Notes under the pieces: model-generated
Seen by the model: the letters and a program-made list of their open reading frames with translations, nothing else
Database searches by the model: none
Told to the model about the DNA's origin: nothing
Position numbers and translations under genes: made by a program
DNA from: JAXGPF01 sp964650945
GTDB taxonomy: Bacteria > Verrucomicrobiota > Kiritimatiellia > JAAZAB01
Direction: 5' to 3'
Length of the DNA stretch: 64,000 bases
Assembly: GCA_964650945.1 (NCBI GenBank)
Contig: CAZYXU010000002.1
Span: 1-64,000, forward strand
Part shown: in pieces, positions 33,027-41,435 of the stretch
How positions within the stretch are numbered: the stretch's first letter is position 1
Layout of the letters: every line of letters starts with the position of its first letter

Positions 33027-34240
33027 GGCGCGCCGCCACGTTCCGCGGCACCCGCCGGGAACCATTTTTGCGTCCGCAGGCAAATCCGCACCAGCCAAAG
33101 CATCACTGGCACTTCGATCAACACCCCCACCACCGTCGCCAGGGCCGCCCCGGATGAGAGCCCAAACAACATCGTGGACGTGGCAATCGCCACTTCAAAA
33201 TGATTCGAAGCGCCGATCATGGCGGCGGGCGCCGCATCGCGGTATGACAATTTCAGGAGTTTGGCCGCGCCATAACCCAGCCAGAAAATCAACATCGTCT
33301 GGATGAACAGGGGAATGGCTATCCATAAAATCGTCAGCGGGTTGCCCAGGATGGTCCCGCCCTTGAAGCTGAACAGCAGCACTAGCGTGATCAACAGGGC
33401 AATAATCGTAACCGGCGTGAGCACATGCAGGAACTTTTCTTTGAACCATAACTCGCCCCGGACCCGGATGATCCATTGGCGGGACAAATAGCCGGCCACC
33501 AACGGCAGCGCCACATAAATCACGATGGACAACAACAACGCCTGCCACGGCACCGGCAGGCGCCCCACCCCCAGTAAAAAACCGCCCAACAAGCCGTACA
33601 GGAGAAGCATGGACAATGAATTAATCGCCACCATGATCAGGGTCAGGCCATCATTGCCCCGCGCCAGGTATCCCCACACCAGCACCATCGCCGTGCAGGG
33701 CGCGATCCCCAGCAGGATGCAGCCGGCGAAATAGCTGCGCCAGAGCGGCACCTGCAGCATTTTTACGCCTTCATGCAGCACCACGATCCCCGCGCCATGC
33801 GTGGCGCCCAAGGCCAGTTCCAGGCCAAACGGCATTTTCACCAAGTCGGTCGCTTCCGCGCCAATCAGGCCCCGGAACAGAAAGCCCAGGAAGAAAAGGG
33901 CAATGGCGTACATGGTGAACGGCTTGACGGCCCAATTCACAAACAGCGTCAGCCAGACGGGTTTGCCGCTCTTGCCCGCTTTGATCACAGACGCAAAGTC
34001 AATCTTGACCATGATGGGATACATCATGCAGAAGAGGCAGATGGCGATGGGGATCGAGACCACCGGTGCGCCGTTGACATAGACGGAAAGGCCATCGAGA
34101 TACTTGGCCACGCCCGGCGCCACTTTCCCGAGCAAGATGCCGGCAATGATGCACAGCGCCACCCAGACAGTCAGATAGCGCTCAAACACATTCGTCAGTT
34201 TCCGTTCGTTGGCGGGGTCAATCGCATCACTCACTTTCAT
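33023..34240 (-). CDS. acr3: ACR3-family arsenite efflux permease
   Basis: 405 residues, about ten membrane helices. Arsenite exporter of the BART/ACR3 type, with MYPIMVKIDFA, GIAPCTAMVLVW (the conserved Cys of ACR3) and IGASNHFEVAIATSTMLFGL. Start ATG 34240 behind AAGGAG. It overlaps arsC by 4 nt and the CDF gene by 4 nt, so the three are translationally coupled. It works with ArsC: arsenate is reduced and arsenite exported. Confidence 0.93.
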   Translation of the reverse strand: MKVSDAIDPANERKLTNVFERYLTVWVALCIIAGILLGKVAPGVAKYLDGLSVYVNGAPVVSIPIAICLFCMMYPIMVKIDFASVIKAGKSGKPVWLTLFVNWAVKPFTMYAIALFFLGFLFRGLIGAEATDLVKMPFGLELALGATHGAGIVVLHEGVKMLQVPLWRSYFAGCILLGIAPCTAMVLVWGYLARGNDGLTLIMVAINSLSMLLLYGLLGGFLLGVGRLPVPWQALLLSIVIYVALPLVAGYLSRQWIIRVRGELWFKEKFLHVLTPVTIIALLITLVLLFSFKGGTILGNPLTILWIAIPLFIQTMLIFWLGYGAAKLLKLSYRDAAPAAMIGASNHFEVAIATSTMLFGLSSGAALATVVGVLIEVPVMLWLVRICLRTQKWFPAGAAERGGAP

Positions 34241-34692
34241 GCTCCTTGCTTTGCTTCCGCGGAATTTTTAAGCGACTCCGGCAATTGCTCAACCCAGGCC
34301 CGGATCTCGTCCCGCACACGGCGGTAGCAAGCAAGGGCCTCCTCCTCCGTCCGGGCATCGCGCGCCAGGCGTGGCGGATCGTCAAAACCAACATGCACTA
34401 CTTTGGTCTTACCCGGAAATAACGGACAGGCTTCGTGTGCATTATCGCAAACCGTCACCACAAAGTCAAACCCGACATCCTGCAATTCGTCCACATGCTT
34501 CGACCGCTGGCCGGATATGTCTATCCCGGCTTCGGCCATCACTTTCACGGCGTTCGGATTCAAGCCATGCGTTTCGATCCCGGCGGAATAAGCATCCAGC
34601 ACGTTACCCTTCAGATGCCGCGCCCAGCCCTCGGCCATCTGGCTGCGGCAGGAATTGCCGGTGCAGAGAAAAAGAATCTTCAAACGTTCCAT
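34237..34692 (-). CDS. arsC: thioredoxin-coupled arsenate reductase
   Basis: 151 residues. Low-molecular-weight tyrosine-phosphatase fold: P-loop CTGNSCRS (Cys10 nucleophile, Cys15), plus Cys82 and Cys89 that form the redox relay (VTVCDNAHEACPLFPG), the pattern of the thioredoxin-dependent S. aureus type. Two thioredoxin-fold proteins encoded at 41436-42166 could regenerate it. The ATG at 34692 follows a 72-bp gap after the permease, and its stop overlaps acr3. Confidence 0.93.
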   Translation of the reverse strand: MERLKILFLCTGNSCRSQMAEGWARHLKGNVLDAYSAGIETHGLNPNAVKVMAEAGIDISGQRSKHVDELQDVGFDFVVTVCDNAHEACPLFPGKTKVVHVGFDDPPRLARDARTEEEALACYRRVRDEIRAWVEQLPESLKNSAEAKQGA

Positions 34693-34764
34693 GGTGGGTT
34701 ACTAGTTCCTATGCACACACTTAACGCTGAGCCCGGAAAAACGTGCCCTGCGAACTTTAAAATC

Positions 34765-35808
34765 TCAAGGCAAGACTACCAGGAGATCCACAAGGTAACC
34801 GGCCGTGACCGCAACCACAAACACGGTCAACACAAACGCAAACAGCAATCGTTTTTTGAAGATGGAGCCCAGGATGATGATCTCGGGAATGCTCGCGCCG
34901 GCCCCGGCGATCACCAGGGCCAGAACGGTGCCGACGCCCATACCCTTGCCGATCAGGGCGGCGCCGATGGGGATCACCGTTTCGGCCCGGATGTACATGG
35001 GCACGCCCAAAGCCGCCGCAATGGGTATGGACCACGGGTTGCCCGGCCCGGCCAGGCGTACCACGAGATCCTGCGGGAAGAAGCCATAGATGAAGGCGCC
35101 GATGCCCGCGCCCAGCATCAGGTACCAGAACACCCCCTGGAAGGTAGCGGCCGCCGCTAACGACGCCCTTTTCAACCGTTCCTTGAACGGCACGCGCGCG
35201 GAGTCGTCCGCGTCCATAATGACCGAGCAGCATTTAGATTGAGCCGGCGGATCTGCCCTTGATGCGGCGGCCCCCGAACAGCAACCGCCGCCGGCAGAAG
35301 CCGCGCGCGCGGCCGCCGGTTCGATCTCGGCTGGCGAACTGCAACATCCGCCCTGAATGCTTGCCAGCAGCCTGACATCCCTTTCCAGTCCGAGCTTCGA
35401 CAGCAGGGCCGCCGTAAGCATCGAGCCTAAAAAGGTTACGACCACATAGACCACCGTCACCTTGATGCCCAGCAGCATGAGAAACAGCCCGATGATGACC
35501 GGGTTAAGCACCGGCGAGGCAAACAGGAACGCCATGATCGGGCCGAACGGGACACCGCCCTTGAGCAAGCCGGTCACGATGGGAACCGTTGAACAGGAAC
35601 AGAAAGGCGTGATGGCGCCAAGGCCGGCGCCCAGGAAATATTGCATCCACATCAGCCGGCCGGCCAGAAATCCCTTGATGCGGGACGGGGGCAAATACTC
35701 CAGTAGCAAGCCGATGATGAAGGCCACCACCACGAAGATCAGGATCAGCTCCCCGGCAATCATCAGGAAGAATTTGCCGGCGGTCATAAAATTATTAAGC
35801 TCGAACAT
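34765..35808 (-). CDS. ArsP/DUF318-type permease with Cys-rich central loop
   Basis: 347 residues, two bundles of membrane helices separated by a ~60-residue soluble loop. ITPFCSCSTVP (Cys70, Cys72) near the end of the first bundle is the ArsP-type signature. The central loop carries three CC pairs (Cys155/156, 176/177, 193/194: GGCCSS, GGCCSG, KCCSV). ArsP exports trivalent organoarsenicals. The gene lies 15 nt downstream of hgcB, so an organometal substrate is a reasonable hypothesis. Confidence 0.85.
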   Translation of the reverse strand: MFELNNFMTAGKFFLMIAGELILIFVVVAFIIGLLLEYLPPSRIKGFLAGRLMWMQYFLGAGLGAITPFCSCSTVPIVTGLLKGGVPFGPIMAFLFASPVLNPVIIGLFLMLLGIKVTVVYVVVTFLGSMLTAALLSKLGLERDVRLLASIQGGCCSSPAEIEPAAARAASAGGGCCSGAAASRADPPAQSKCCSVIMDADDSARVPFKERLKRASLAAAATFQGVFWYLMLGAGIGAFIYGFFPQDLVVRLAGPGNPWSIPIAAALGVPMYIRAETVIPIGAALIGKGMGVGTVLALVIAGAGASIPEIIILGSIFKKRLLFAFVLTVFVVAVTAGYLVDLLVVLP

Positions 35809-35823
35809 ATTATTGCATTTCTT

Positions 35824-36177
35824 TCAGGAACCGCACGCCTTCTGCCCCGGGATAACCTTGCCGGCGGGCGCGCCAGGGGGCGAACGGGTTGAGGCGCAGC
35901 AGCATCCACCCTCCCCGCAACAGGACTCCTTGCCCGTAATCATGCCGGACATAATCGCCTCCGCGCATCCAACGCCGCTGTTGACGGCAATGGCGTTGGC
36001 CGGGCAGTTCCGGGCGCAGGCCCCGCATTCCATGCAGGCATCCCGATCCGAAATACGCGCTTGCTTGCCCGCTACGGCAAATACTCCGTGCGGGCAGACG
36101 ATCTCGCACATTCCGCAACCGCTGCACCGGTTGACGTCAAGTTTCAGCGAGATATCGCGTGATAAGTATTTCATCAT
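35824..36177 (-). CDS. hgcB: HgcB, ferredoxin of mercury methylation
   Basis: 117 residues. Two [4Fe-4S] motifs: CSGCGMCEIVCP (Cys18/21/24/28) and CMECGACARNCPANAI (Cys48/51/54/58), the second being the HgcB signature. A further Cys71 (SGVGCAEA) and a C-terminal run of Cys (ESCCGEGGCCC, plus Cys115) match and extend the HgcB C-terminal cysteine tail. HgcB returns the HgcA corrinoid to Co(I). Start at 36177 (MM) behind GAGGAG. It lies 7 nt downstream of hgcA. Confidence 0.93.
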   Translation of the reverse strand: MMKYLSRDISLKLDVNRCSGCGMCEIVCPHGVFAVAGKQARISDRDACMECGACARNCPANAIAVNSGVGCAEAIMSGMITGKESCCGEGGCCCASTRSPPGAPAGKVIPGQKACGS

Positions 36178-36184
36178 GATCTCC

Positions 36185-37243
36185 TCACCATGCCGGCAAG
36201 AATCCGGCCGCGGTCCATGCCGCCAACCCAATCGCACCGATCGCCATCTGCGCGGGAAGCGCCCGCCGCACCTCCCGGAGCACCCCGGACGGCGATGTAA
36301 ACGTGGTTGCCCCGGTGAAGCTGAGCAGCATGTGGGAAGCGCCTGCCGAAACCAGCAGCAGCCAGGCCGCGGAACGCAGCACGGACCAGCCCGGGCCCGC
36401 CGCCCAGATGCCGCAAGCAGCAATCGCAATCCCCAGCCAGGCGCCCTTGATCGAGAACGCGCGCGCCGGCAACCATGGGAGCAGGAGCGGACCGAGGACA
36501 CCGGCGAACACATAAGACAAGAACCATAGCGCGAACACCATGCCGCCCGTGTTCCACCCCGTTGACAAGGAGAATCCCTGCGCGGACACGCCGGCCAGCA
36601 CCGCGAGCGCCAGGCCGGACAACAGCATCTTCCTGAAGCCGATGACCAGTTCCAATGGCGCCAGGATAAGTCGCTCGTGCCAGCGGAAACGCACGCGGCG
36701 CATGTCAGGGGTGGCTTTGAGGCCCGCCCGCAGGAATGCCGCAATCTCCGCGGCATAGACCGGCCCATAAACCACCGCAAAGCCGGTTTGCTGCTTGACT
36801 GCATGAGCCGCGACGCCCGGCGCCCCCAGTTGAGGCAGAATGAGACGGCGGTGTGTGACATGATCATGCAGACGGCATTCGTTAACCATGCGGACCAGTT
36901 CATCCGTGCCGAATGTGCCCTTGCCGGCCGCGCACCAGACGTTGATCCCGCGGGTGTCCAGCGCCAGAATCCACGCGTCGATCCCTGCCAGCGAGCGCCG
37001 CAGCAGATCAAACGAAAGCTTGTAGTTCGCCGAAACAAAAACCGGAGCATCCGGCCCGGGCGATCCGCATGCGTATAAGCCCGGGGTCACGCTGTAGCGT
37101 GTCCGGCGGAAGTTCAACCTGACCCCGATGGCGCCAAGATAATCGCCGATAGTCCATTCCGGACCAGCGTGGCCGATGCCATCCACGGGGGGCAAACCAG
37201 CAACTGGTGCTGGCGCTTGTTCGGCATGAAGGGAACTGTTCAT
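36185..37243 (-). CDS. hgcA: HgcA, corrinoid protein of mercury methylation
   Basis: 352 residues. N-terminal corrinoid-binding domain with the diagnostic cap-helix motif NVWCAAGK (101-108, Cys104 as lower axial Co ligand), preceded by WILALDTRGI. The C-terminal half has five predicted membrane helices (about 205-221, 233-258, 267-283, 289-310, 331-350). This is the full HgcA plan (family about 300-400). It transfers a methyl group to Hg(II). Its ATG overlaps the CcdA-like stop as TAATG. It is not an acetyl-CoA pathway CFeSP, which lacks the membrane domain and this motif. Confidence 0.95.
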   Translation of the reverse strand: MNSSLHAEQAPAPVAGLPPVDGIGHAGPEWTIGDYLGAIGVRLNFRRTRYSVTPGLYACGSPGPDAPVFVSANYKLSFDLLRRSLAGIDAWILALDTRGINVWCAAGKGTFGTDELVRMVNECRLHDHVTHRRLILPQLGAPGVAAHAVKQQTGFAVVYGPVYAAEIAAFLRAGLKATPDMRRVRFRWHERLILAPLELVIGFRKMLLSGLALAVLAGVSAQGFSLSTGWNTGGMVFALWFLSYVFAGVLGPLLLPWLPARAFSIKGAWLGIAIAACGIWAAGPGWSVLRSAAWLLLVSAGASHMLLSFTGATTFTSPSGVLREVRRALPAQMAIGAIGLAAWTAAGFLPAW

Positions 37244-37953
37244 TAAAACGTAGCCAGCAAATAGAATCCCGCGCAGACGAGCAGCACGCCGGCGACGATG
37301 CGGATCGCGGTCTCCGCTTTTTGCATTTTAATCGCCGCTTTGCCCAGCGAAACACCAAGCAGGATGGCGCCGAGCGGCAGACTGAACCCCACGCCAAAAG
37401 CCGCCATCAGCATCATGCCCCAGAGGATTTTGCCCATCAAGATGCTGGCGCCGATGACGATGAATATTCCGGGGTTGCAGGGCAAAGAGCAGGCGGCCAA
37501 ACCGCCCCCAACCAGCAATCCAACCAAAACCGTACCCAGCATCCCTGGGACGGCGGAATGCGATTCCGCCTTGCGCGTGAACCGCGGCAGTTTAACCGGC
37601 AGCAACTTGAGCGCGGCAAGGCCCAGGAGCACGGCCACGGCGCCCGCAAAGATCTTCCAGTACCGACCGAGCAGCGCCTGGGCGGTCTGCCCCACGAACC
37701 CGGCCACCAACCCGAGGGTAATGAGCGCCAGCGTGGTGCCGATCATGAACGAAATTGCCGACACGCAGGCCGTACGCCGGTTCACATCCTGGCGGGTGCC
37801 CGAATAGGCCACCAGCATGCCCATGGCCGGCAAGGTGCAACAGGCGCTGGCAATCGCGCTCACCAAGCCCAAGAGGAATGCCAGCGGCAAGGCCATGGCC
37901 CCAGTGCTGGCGGCTTGCAACGTATCGGTAACCCATTTCAGCATTTCCGCCAT
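37243..37953 (-). CDS. CcdA/DsbD-like membrane thiol-redox protein
   Basis: 236 residues, six to seven membrane helices. The paired cysteine sites expected of DsbD-beta/CcdA proteins lie in IASACCTLPAMGML (helix 1) and LAACSLPCNPGIF (helix 4). It should pass electrons across the membrane from cytoplasmic thioredoxin. It is coupled to hgcA (TAATG) and 9 nt downstream of the Cys-rich membrane protein gene, so it may keep periplasmic or membrane thiols reduced for the metal system. Confidence 0.85.
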   Translation of the reverse strand: MAEMLKWVTDTLQAASTGAMALPLAFLLGLVSAIASACCTLPAMGMLVAYSGTRQDVNRRTACVSAISFMIGTTLALITLGLVAGFVGQTAQALLGRYWKIFAGAVAVLLGLAALKLLPVKLPRFTRKAESHSAVPGMLGTVLVGLLVGGGLAACSLPCNPGIFIVIGASILMGKILWGMMLMAAFGVGFSLPLGAILLGVSLGKAAIKMQKAETAIRIVAGVLLVCAGFYLLATF

Positions 37954-37962
37954 GGCACCCCC

Positions 37963-38646
37963 TTAATTGCATCCCGCCGGTCCGCAGCCGGACGGTCCGC
38001 ACCCGCCGGCGCTTGACGCGGCAACATATCCCTGGATGAGTTTTGTTTCGGTAATGTCGCCCGACACCGGAATCATCCCGCGGCCCTTGACCATCGCAAT
38101 CACACACGGCACCGCCACTTGCGCGGCAACCTGCGCATAGTCCAGCGAGTCCGTCTTCAGCGTGAAAACACCGATCTTTTGTCCTTGCGCTTCGATCGTC
38201 TTCGCCGCGCTGCGCATTTGCGCCAGGGGGGCCTTCATCGGCGGATCGTTTTTGTCGGCCAGGAAAACAAACACCCCGCCCGTATCGGAGGCCACCGCGT
38301 TCAGTTCGTCGAGCGCGCCGAGTTCTTTTACAGCAACCGTGACAGGGATTGCGGCCGCATCGCCCGTTGCGGGCGCCGCATCGGCTTGAGACGCAGACGC
38401 CCGGCCGGCGACCGGCAAGGCGGCAAAGCCAGACGCCGCGGTAGCGGCCGGGGCGCTGTTGTTTTTCATCACCGCCCGCGCCACCAGCACTCCGGCAGCG
38501 AGGAGAATGACCACACCTGCTATCCAGCGCATGCGACTCGCGGGCACACCGGCATGACAGCCGCAGCCGGGACCGCAGGCCGCAGCCTCCGCTTTCGGCG
38601 CTTCCAGGTTGTTGGTCGGTGTCCAGTCTTCATTTCTTGTGATCAT
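37963..38646 (-). CDS. membrane-anchored Cys-terminal protein, thioredoxin-like
   Basis: 227 residues. Short N-terminal part with CGPGCGCH, one membrane helix (about 41-58), Ala-rich linker, then a ~130-residue domain with VTVAVKELGALDELN and GVFVFLADKNDPP (possible thioredoxin fold, no CxxC) and a C-terminal tail GGCGPSGCGPAGCN. Cys-Gly-Pro repeats at both ends suggest metal binding on both sides of the membrane. It is the second gene of the hgcAB operon. No family name recognised. Confidence 0.7.
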   Translation of the reverse strand: MITRNEDWTPTNNLEAPKAEAAACGPGCGCHAGVPASRMRWIAGVVILLAAGVLVARAVMKNNSAPAATAASGFAALPVAGRASASQADAAPATGDAAAIPVTVAVKELGALDELNAVASDTGGVFVFLADKNDPPMKAPLAQMRSAAKTIEAQGQKIGVFTLKTDSLDYAQVAAQVAVPCVIAMVKGRGMIPVSGDITETKLIQGYVAASSAGGCGPSGCGPAGCN

Positions 38647-38779
38647 CGGTCATCCCTCCTTATTGCGCGCCAATCGCAGCGCCGCTCGCAATCAATGCAT
38701 ACGTCCGTTCGTCCAATTCATCCGGCATCGCACACTCCCGCTTGTGGTCCCGCTAACGCCGACGGCGCATTGTTCCCGT

Positions 38780-39148
38780 TCAGGGCTTGCAGAAAAGCCG
38801 GCGGCAAAGCTTGTTCATATCCTCACCGCAAATACGCTTCAGATTCTTCCGGTCCTCAACAATCCGGCTGGTCTGCGCCATGTCCTTGCAAAGCAAAGCG
38901 ATGATCTTGCCCATCGACGGGGCGCTGAAATCCCTGGACAGCCGGTAATACATCCAGCGCCCGTCTTTGCGACTCTCCACCAGGCGCGCGGCACGCAGGA
39001 TGGTCAGGTGCTTCGAGACCGTGGACGGGGCCAAGTCCAACAGGGCAATGAGCTGGCAGACGCACAACTCGCCGCCCTCAAGGGCGCAAAGCGCGCGCAG
39101 GCGGCTTTCGTCCGCCAACGCCTTCAGCACATCCATCACTTCACGCAT
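38780..39148 (-). CDS. arsR: ArsR/SmtB-family regulator heading the hgcAB operon
   Basis: 122 residues starting MREVMDVLKALADESR, behind CGGAGGATCCT. Winged helix with the helix-3 thiol site ELCVCQL (as in As(III)-sensing ArsR), recognition helix STVSKHLTILRAARLV, and an extra Cys-bearing C-terminus (LLCKDMAQ, RICGED, KLCRRLFCKP). It should release DNA on binding a thiophilic metalloid or metal. It is divergent from the CDF gene at 39314. Confidence 0.92.
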   Translation of the reverse strand: MREVMDVLKALADESRLRALCALEGGELCVCQLIALLDLAPSTVSKHLTILRAARLVESRKDGRWMYYRLSRDFSAPSMGKIIALLCKDMAQTSRIVEDRKNLKRICGEDMNKLCRRLFCKP

Positions 39149-39178
39149 AGGATCCTCCGTCAATTCGTTATATGGTGA

Positions 39179-39206
39179 AATATATCATACGTTGAAATTC
39201 CGTCAA
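39179..39206 (-). promoter_or_regulatory. promoter of the arsR-hgcAB operon
   Basis: On the minus strand, TTGACG (39206-39201), 16 bp, TATATT (39184-39179), about 30 bp upstream of the arsR start. AT-rich spacer and flanks probably include the ArsR operator, though no perfect palindrome was found. Confidence 0.65.
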
Positions 39207-39231
39207 GAAGATATTTTGCCATAACTTTTGT

Positions 39232-39259
39232 TTGCATATGCCGAAGTTTGCGCTATATT
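39232..39259 (+). promoter_or_regulatory. promoter of the divergent CDF gene
   Basis: TTGCAT (39232-39237), 16 bp, TATATT (39254-39259). It is only 26 bp from the -35 of arsR, so both promoters could be controlled from the same site. Confidence 0.6.
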
Positions 39260-39313
39260 TATCGAATCATTATAGATGTTTTGAGTTGAAACAAATGGCG
39301 GAGAGGTTCAGGG

Positions 39314-40273
39314 ATGCAACGGCACGGTCTGGCGGTGAATGAACTCCTGCATTCGCACGAGTTCAGCGCGTTGAACCGCGAAGGGGAACGGCGCACGGCC
39401 TGGGTGATGTGGCTCACCATCGCCGCCATGGTCCTGGAAATCCTGGCCGGATGGATCACCGGCTCGATGGCGCTGCTGGCGGACGGCTGGCACATGGGCA
39501 CGCATGCGACAGCCCTGGGGATCGCCTGGGCATCTTTCGTCTTTACCCGCCGGCATGCCCGCGACCCGCGGTTCACGTTCGGCACCGGCAAAGTCGGCAT
39601 CCTGACGGCATTCGGCAGCGCCATTGTCCTCGGACTGGTCGCCATCCTGATGTTCTGGGAGTCGGGCCAGCGGCTTTTGGCGCCAACGACCATCCGGTTC
39701 GACGAGGCGCTGTTCGTCGCCTCGATCGGGTTGGCCGTGAATCTGGCCAGCGCGTGGCTGCTCCGGGGAAATCACGGGCATACCCACGAACATGCCGATC
39801 ACATGCGGCACGACCACAACCTGCGGGCCGCATATTTCCACGTGCTGGCGGACGCCGTCACCTCCGTGCTCGCCATTGCCGCGTTGCTGGCGGCCCGTCA
39901 GTGGGGCTGGATGTGGGCCGACCCCCTCATGGGCATCGTCGGCGGCGCCATCATCCTGCGGTGGGCCTGGAGCCTGGCGCGTGAAACCGGCCAGATTCTC
40001 ACGGACAGCGATCTCGCGCCCGCGGAAGCGGACGCCATCCGCCGCGCCATCGAAAGCGACGGCGACAGCGCCGTGACGGATGTGCATGTCTGGCGCGTGG
40101 GCGCCGCCGAAAAATCGGCCATCATCAGTTTGGTGACCGGCCAGGGGCGGACGCCCGCCGACTACCGCGCCCGGCTGCGGTCTTTCACGGAATTGCGGCA
40201 CATCAGCATCGAGGTGAATCCCTGCGCCGCGTGCACCGGTAAAACAACCGCCCCCAACCCGGCGCGGCCGTGA
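39314..40273 (+). CDS. CDF transporter, DmeF-like
   Basis: 319 residues. Cation diffusion facilitator, six membrane helices, with metal site residues in LLADGWHMGTHA and AYFHVLADAVTSVL. The His-rich loop GNHGHTHEHADHMRHDH between helices IV and V and the HxxxH variant of helix II resemble DmeF-type Co/Ni/Cd pumps. Start behind GGAGAGG. It is divergent from arsR and the only plus-strand gene of the island. Confidence 0.88.
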   Translation: MQRHGLAVNELLHSHEFSALNREGERRTAWVMWLTIAAMVLEILAGWITGSMALLADGWHMGTHATALGIAWASFVFTRRHARDPRFTFGTGKVGILTAFGSAIVLGLVAILMFWESGQRLLAPTTIRFDEALFVASIGLAVNLASAWLLRGNHGHTHEHADHMRHDHNLRAAYFHVLADAVTSVLAIAALLAARQWGWMWADPLMGIVGGAIILRWAWSLARETGQILTDSDLAPAEADAIRRAIESDGDSAVTDVHVWRVGAAEKSAIISLVTGQGRTPADYRARLRSFTELRHISIEVNPCAACTGKTTAPNPARP

Positions 40274-40295
40274 CAATTTTACTTTTGAGGCGGCG

Positions 40296-40628
40296 TTACT
40301 CCGCGCCGATCTTGATCGTCACATCCTGCGGCAGGGCCACCCCCGCCGCGACCTGCATGGCCTTGAAGGCGCCAACCGGCACCGCGCAGGCGGCGCAACA
40401 ACCTTTCAGGCTTTCGCGGGCATGGGTTAACACTACGCCGTCGGATCCGGCGCCAATCTCGGCATAACCATCCACGGACCCCTTGGCCATCAACGCCTCA
40501 CCGAACTTGCGCGCCTTATCGCACGCGCTGGCGATCTTGAACGTCACATTCTGCGCATCGTCGCTTTCGGCCTGAATGCGCGTCTGGAATCCGCAAATCC
40601 CGCCATCAATCACCGCCAATGCTTTCAT
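40296..40628 (-). CDS. small Cys-containing protein (ICGF type), unknown role
   Basis: 110 residues with VIDGGICGFQTRI at the N-terminus and KGCCAACAVPVGAFKAMQVAAG near the C-terminus, plus ASACDKA. The pattern of a short ICGF motif and a C-terminal Cys cluster occurs in a small family of anaerobe proteins of unknown function (possibly DUF6951; recalled, not checked). It is the last gene of the RND operon, 60 bp after the CcdA-like gene. A metal-binding role is plausible. Confidence 0.7.
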   Translation of the reverse strand: MKALAVIDGGICGFQTRIQAESDDAQNVTFKIASACDKARKFGEALMAKGSVDGYAEIGAGSDGVVLTHARESLKGCCAACAVPVGAFKAMQVAAGVALPQDVTIKIGAE

Positions 40629-40688
40629 GGATTTTCCTTTTTATGATTTGGCTGGCCGGCGCGGCGGCCGCCATCCTGGCCTTCAAAA

Positions 40689-41390
40689 TCAACGCGCGGT
40701 ATAGATCATGTACAGCCCGCCCAACAGCACCAATACCCCGCAGATTTTCTTCAAAATCACCGCACCCCGGGATTTTTCACTCCAATCCAGGTAATGCTGA
40801 ACCATTTCCGTGAAAGTGCCGGCCAACACGATCACGCCGCAATGTCCAACGCCATACATCGCCAGCAACCCCGCGCCATAAAGCGCGCGATCCGCCGCGA
40901 CCTTGAAGGTGACCGCCAACATCGGCGCCATGTAGGCGAAGGTGCAGGGTCCCAGCGCCACCCCGAAAATCAATCCCAGCAGGAACGCCGCCAGGTAGCC
41001 TTTGCGCTTCAGGCCAACCCGGTTCGGCCCGGCCAATGGCAACGGAATGACCTCCAGCAGATGCAGGCCGATGACGAAAAACACCAACGCCACGCCGTAA
41101 TTGGCGGAGGCGCCCAAATCGCCCAGCATCCGCCCCGCCACCGCGGTCAGGACGCCGATGACGGCGATGGTCACGAGCATGCCCAGCGCGAACAGGAAGG
41201 CGATGGTAAAGGCGCGCCGCGTGGTGATATTCCCCTGCTCGTCAATGAACCCGACGATCAAGGGAATGCTGGCCAGATGACAGGGACTCAAGATGATGCT
41301 CAACACGCCCCAAACCAGCGCTGCCAGCATGGCAATCATGGGGGCGCCGTCAACCGCGCGCGTCAACGCCGTAAAAATTCCTTCCAACAT
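40689..41390 (-). CDS. CcdA/DsbD-like membrane protein (second copy)
   Basis: 233 residues, six membrane helices. Paired Cys sites in LSPCHLASIPL (helix 1) and LGPCTFAYMAP (helix 4) are the standard CcdA pattern. It should carry electrons from thioredoxin to the periplasm. It follows two thioredoxin-fold genes and differs in sequence from the copy at 37243-37953. Confidence 0.9.
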   Translation of the reverse strand: MLEGIFTALTRAVDGAPMIAMLAALVWGVLSIILSPCHLASIPLIVGFIDEQGNITTRRAFTIAFLFALGMLVTIAVIGVLTAVAGRMLGDLGASANYGVALVFFVIGLHLLEVIPLPLAGPNRVGLKRKGYLAAFLLGLIFGVALGPCTFAYMAPMLAVTFKVAADRALYGAGLLAMYGVGHCGVIVLAGTFTEMVQHYLDWSEKSRGAVILKKICGVLVLLGGLYMIYTAR

Positions 41391-41435
41391 TTTTACATCC
41401 CTTTATGAGAACATTGAAGATTGCGCAGATGGCGG

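Noticed and set aside
36185..37243. Alternative reading of HgcA as the CdhD/AcsC corrinoid subunit
   Set aside because: The NVWCAAGK motif, five membrane helices and the adjacent HgcB exclude it.
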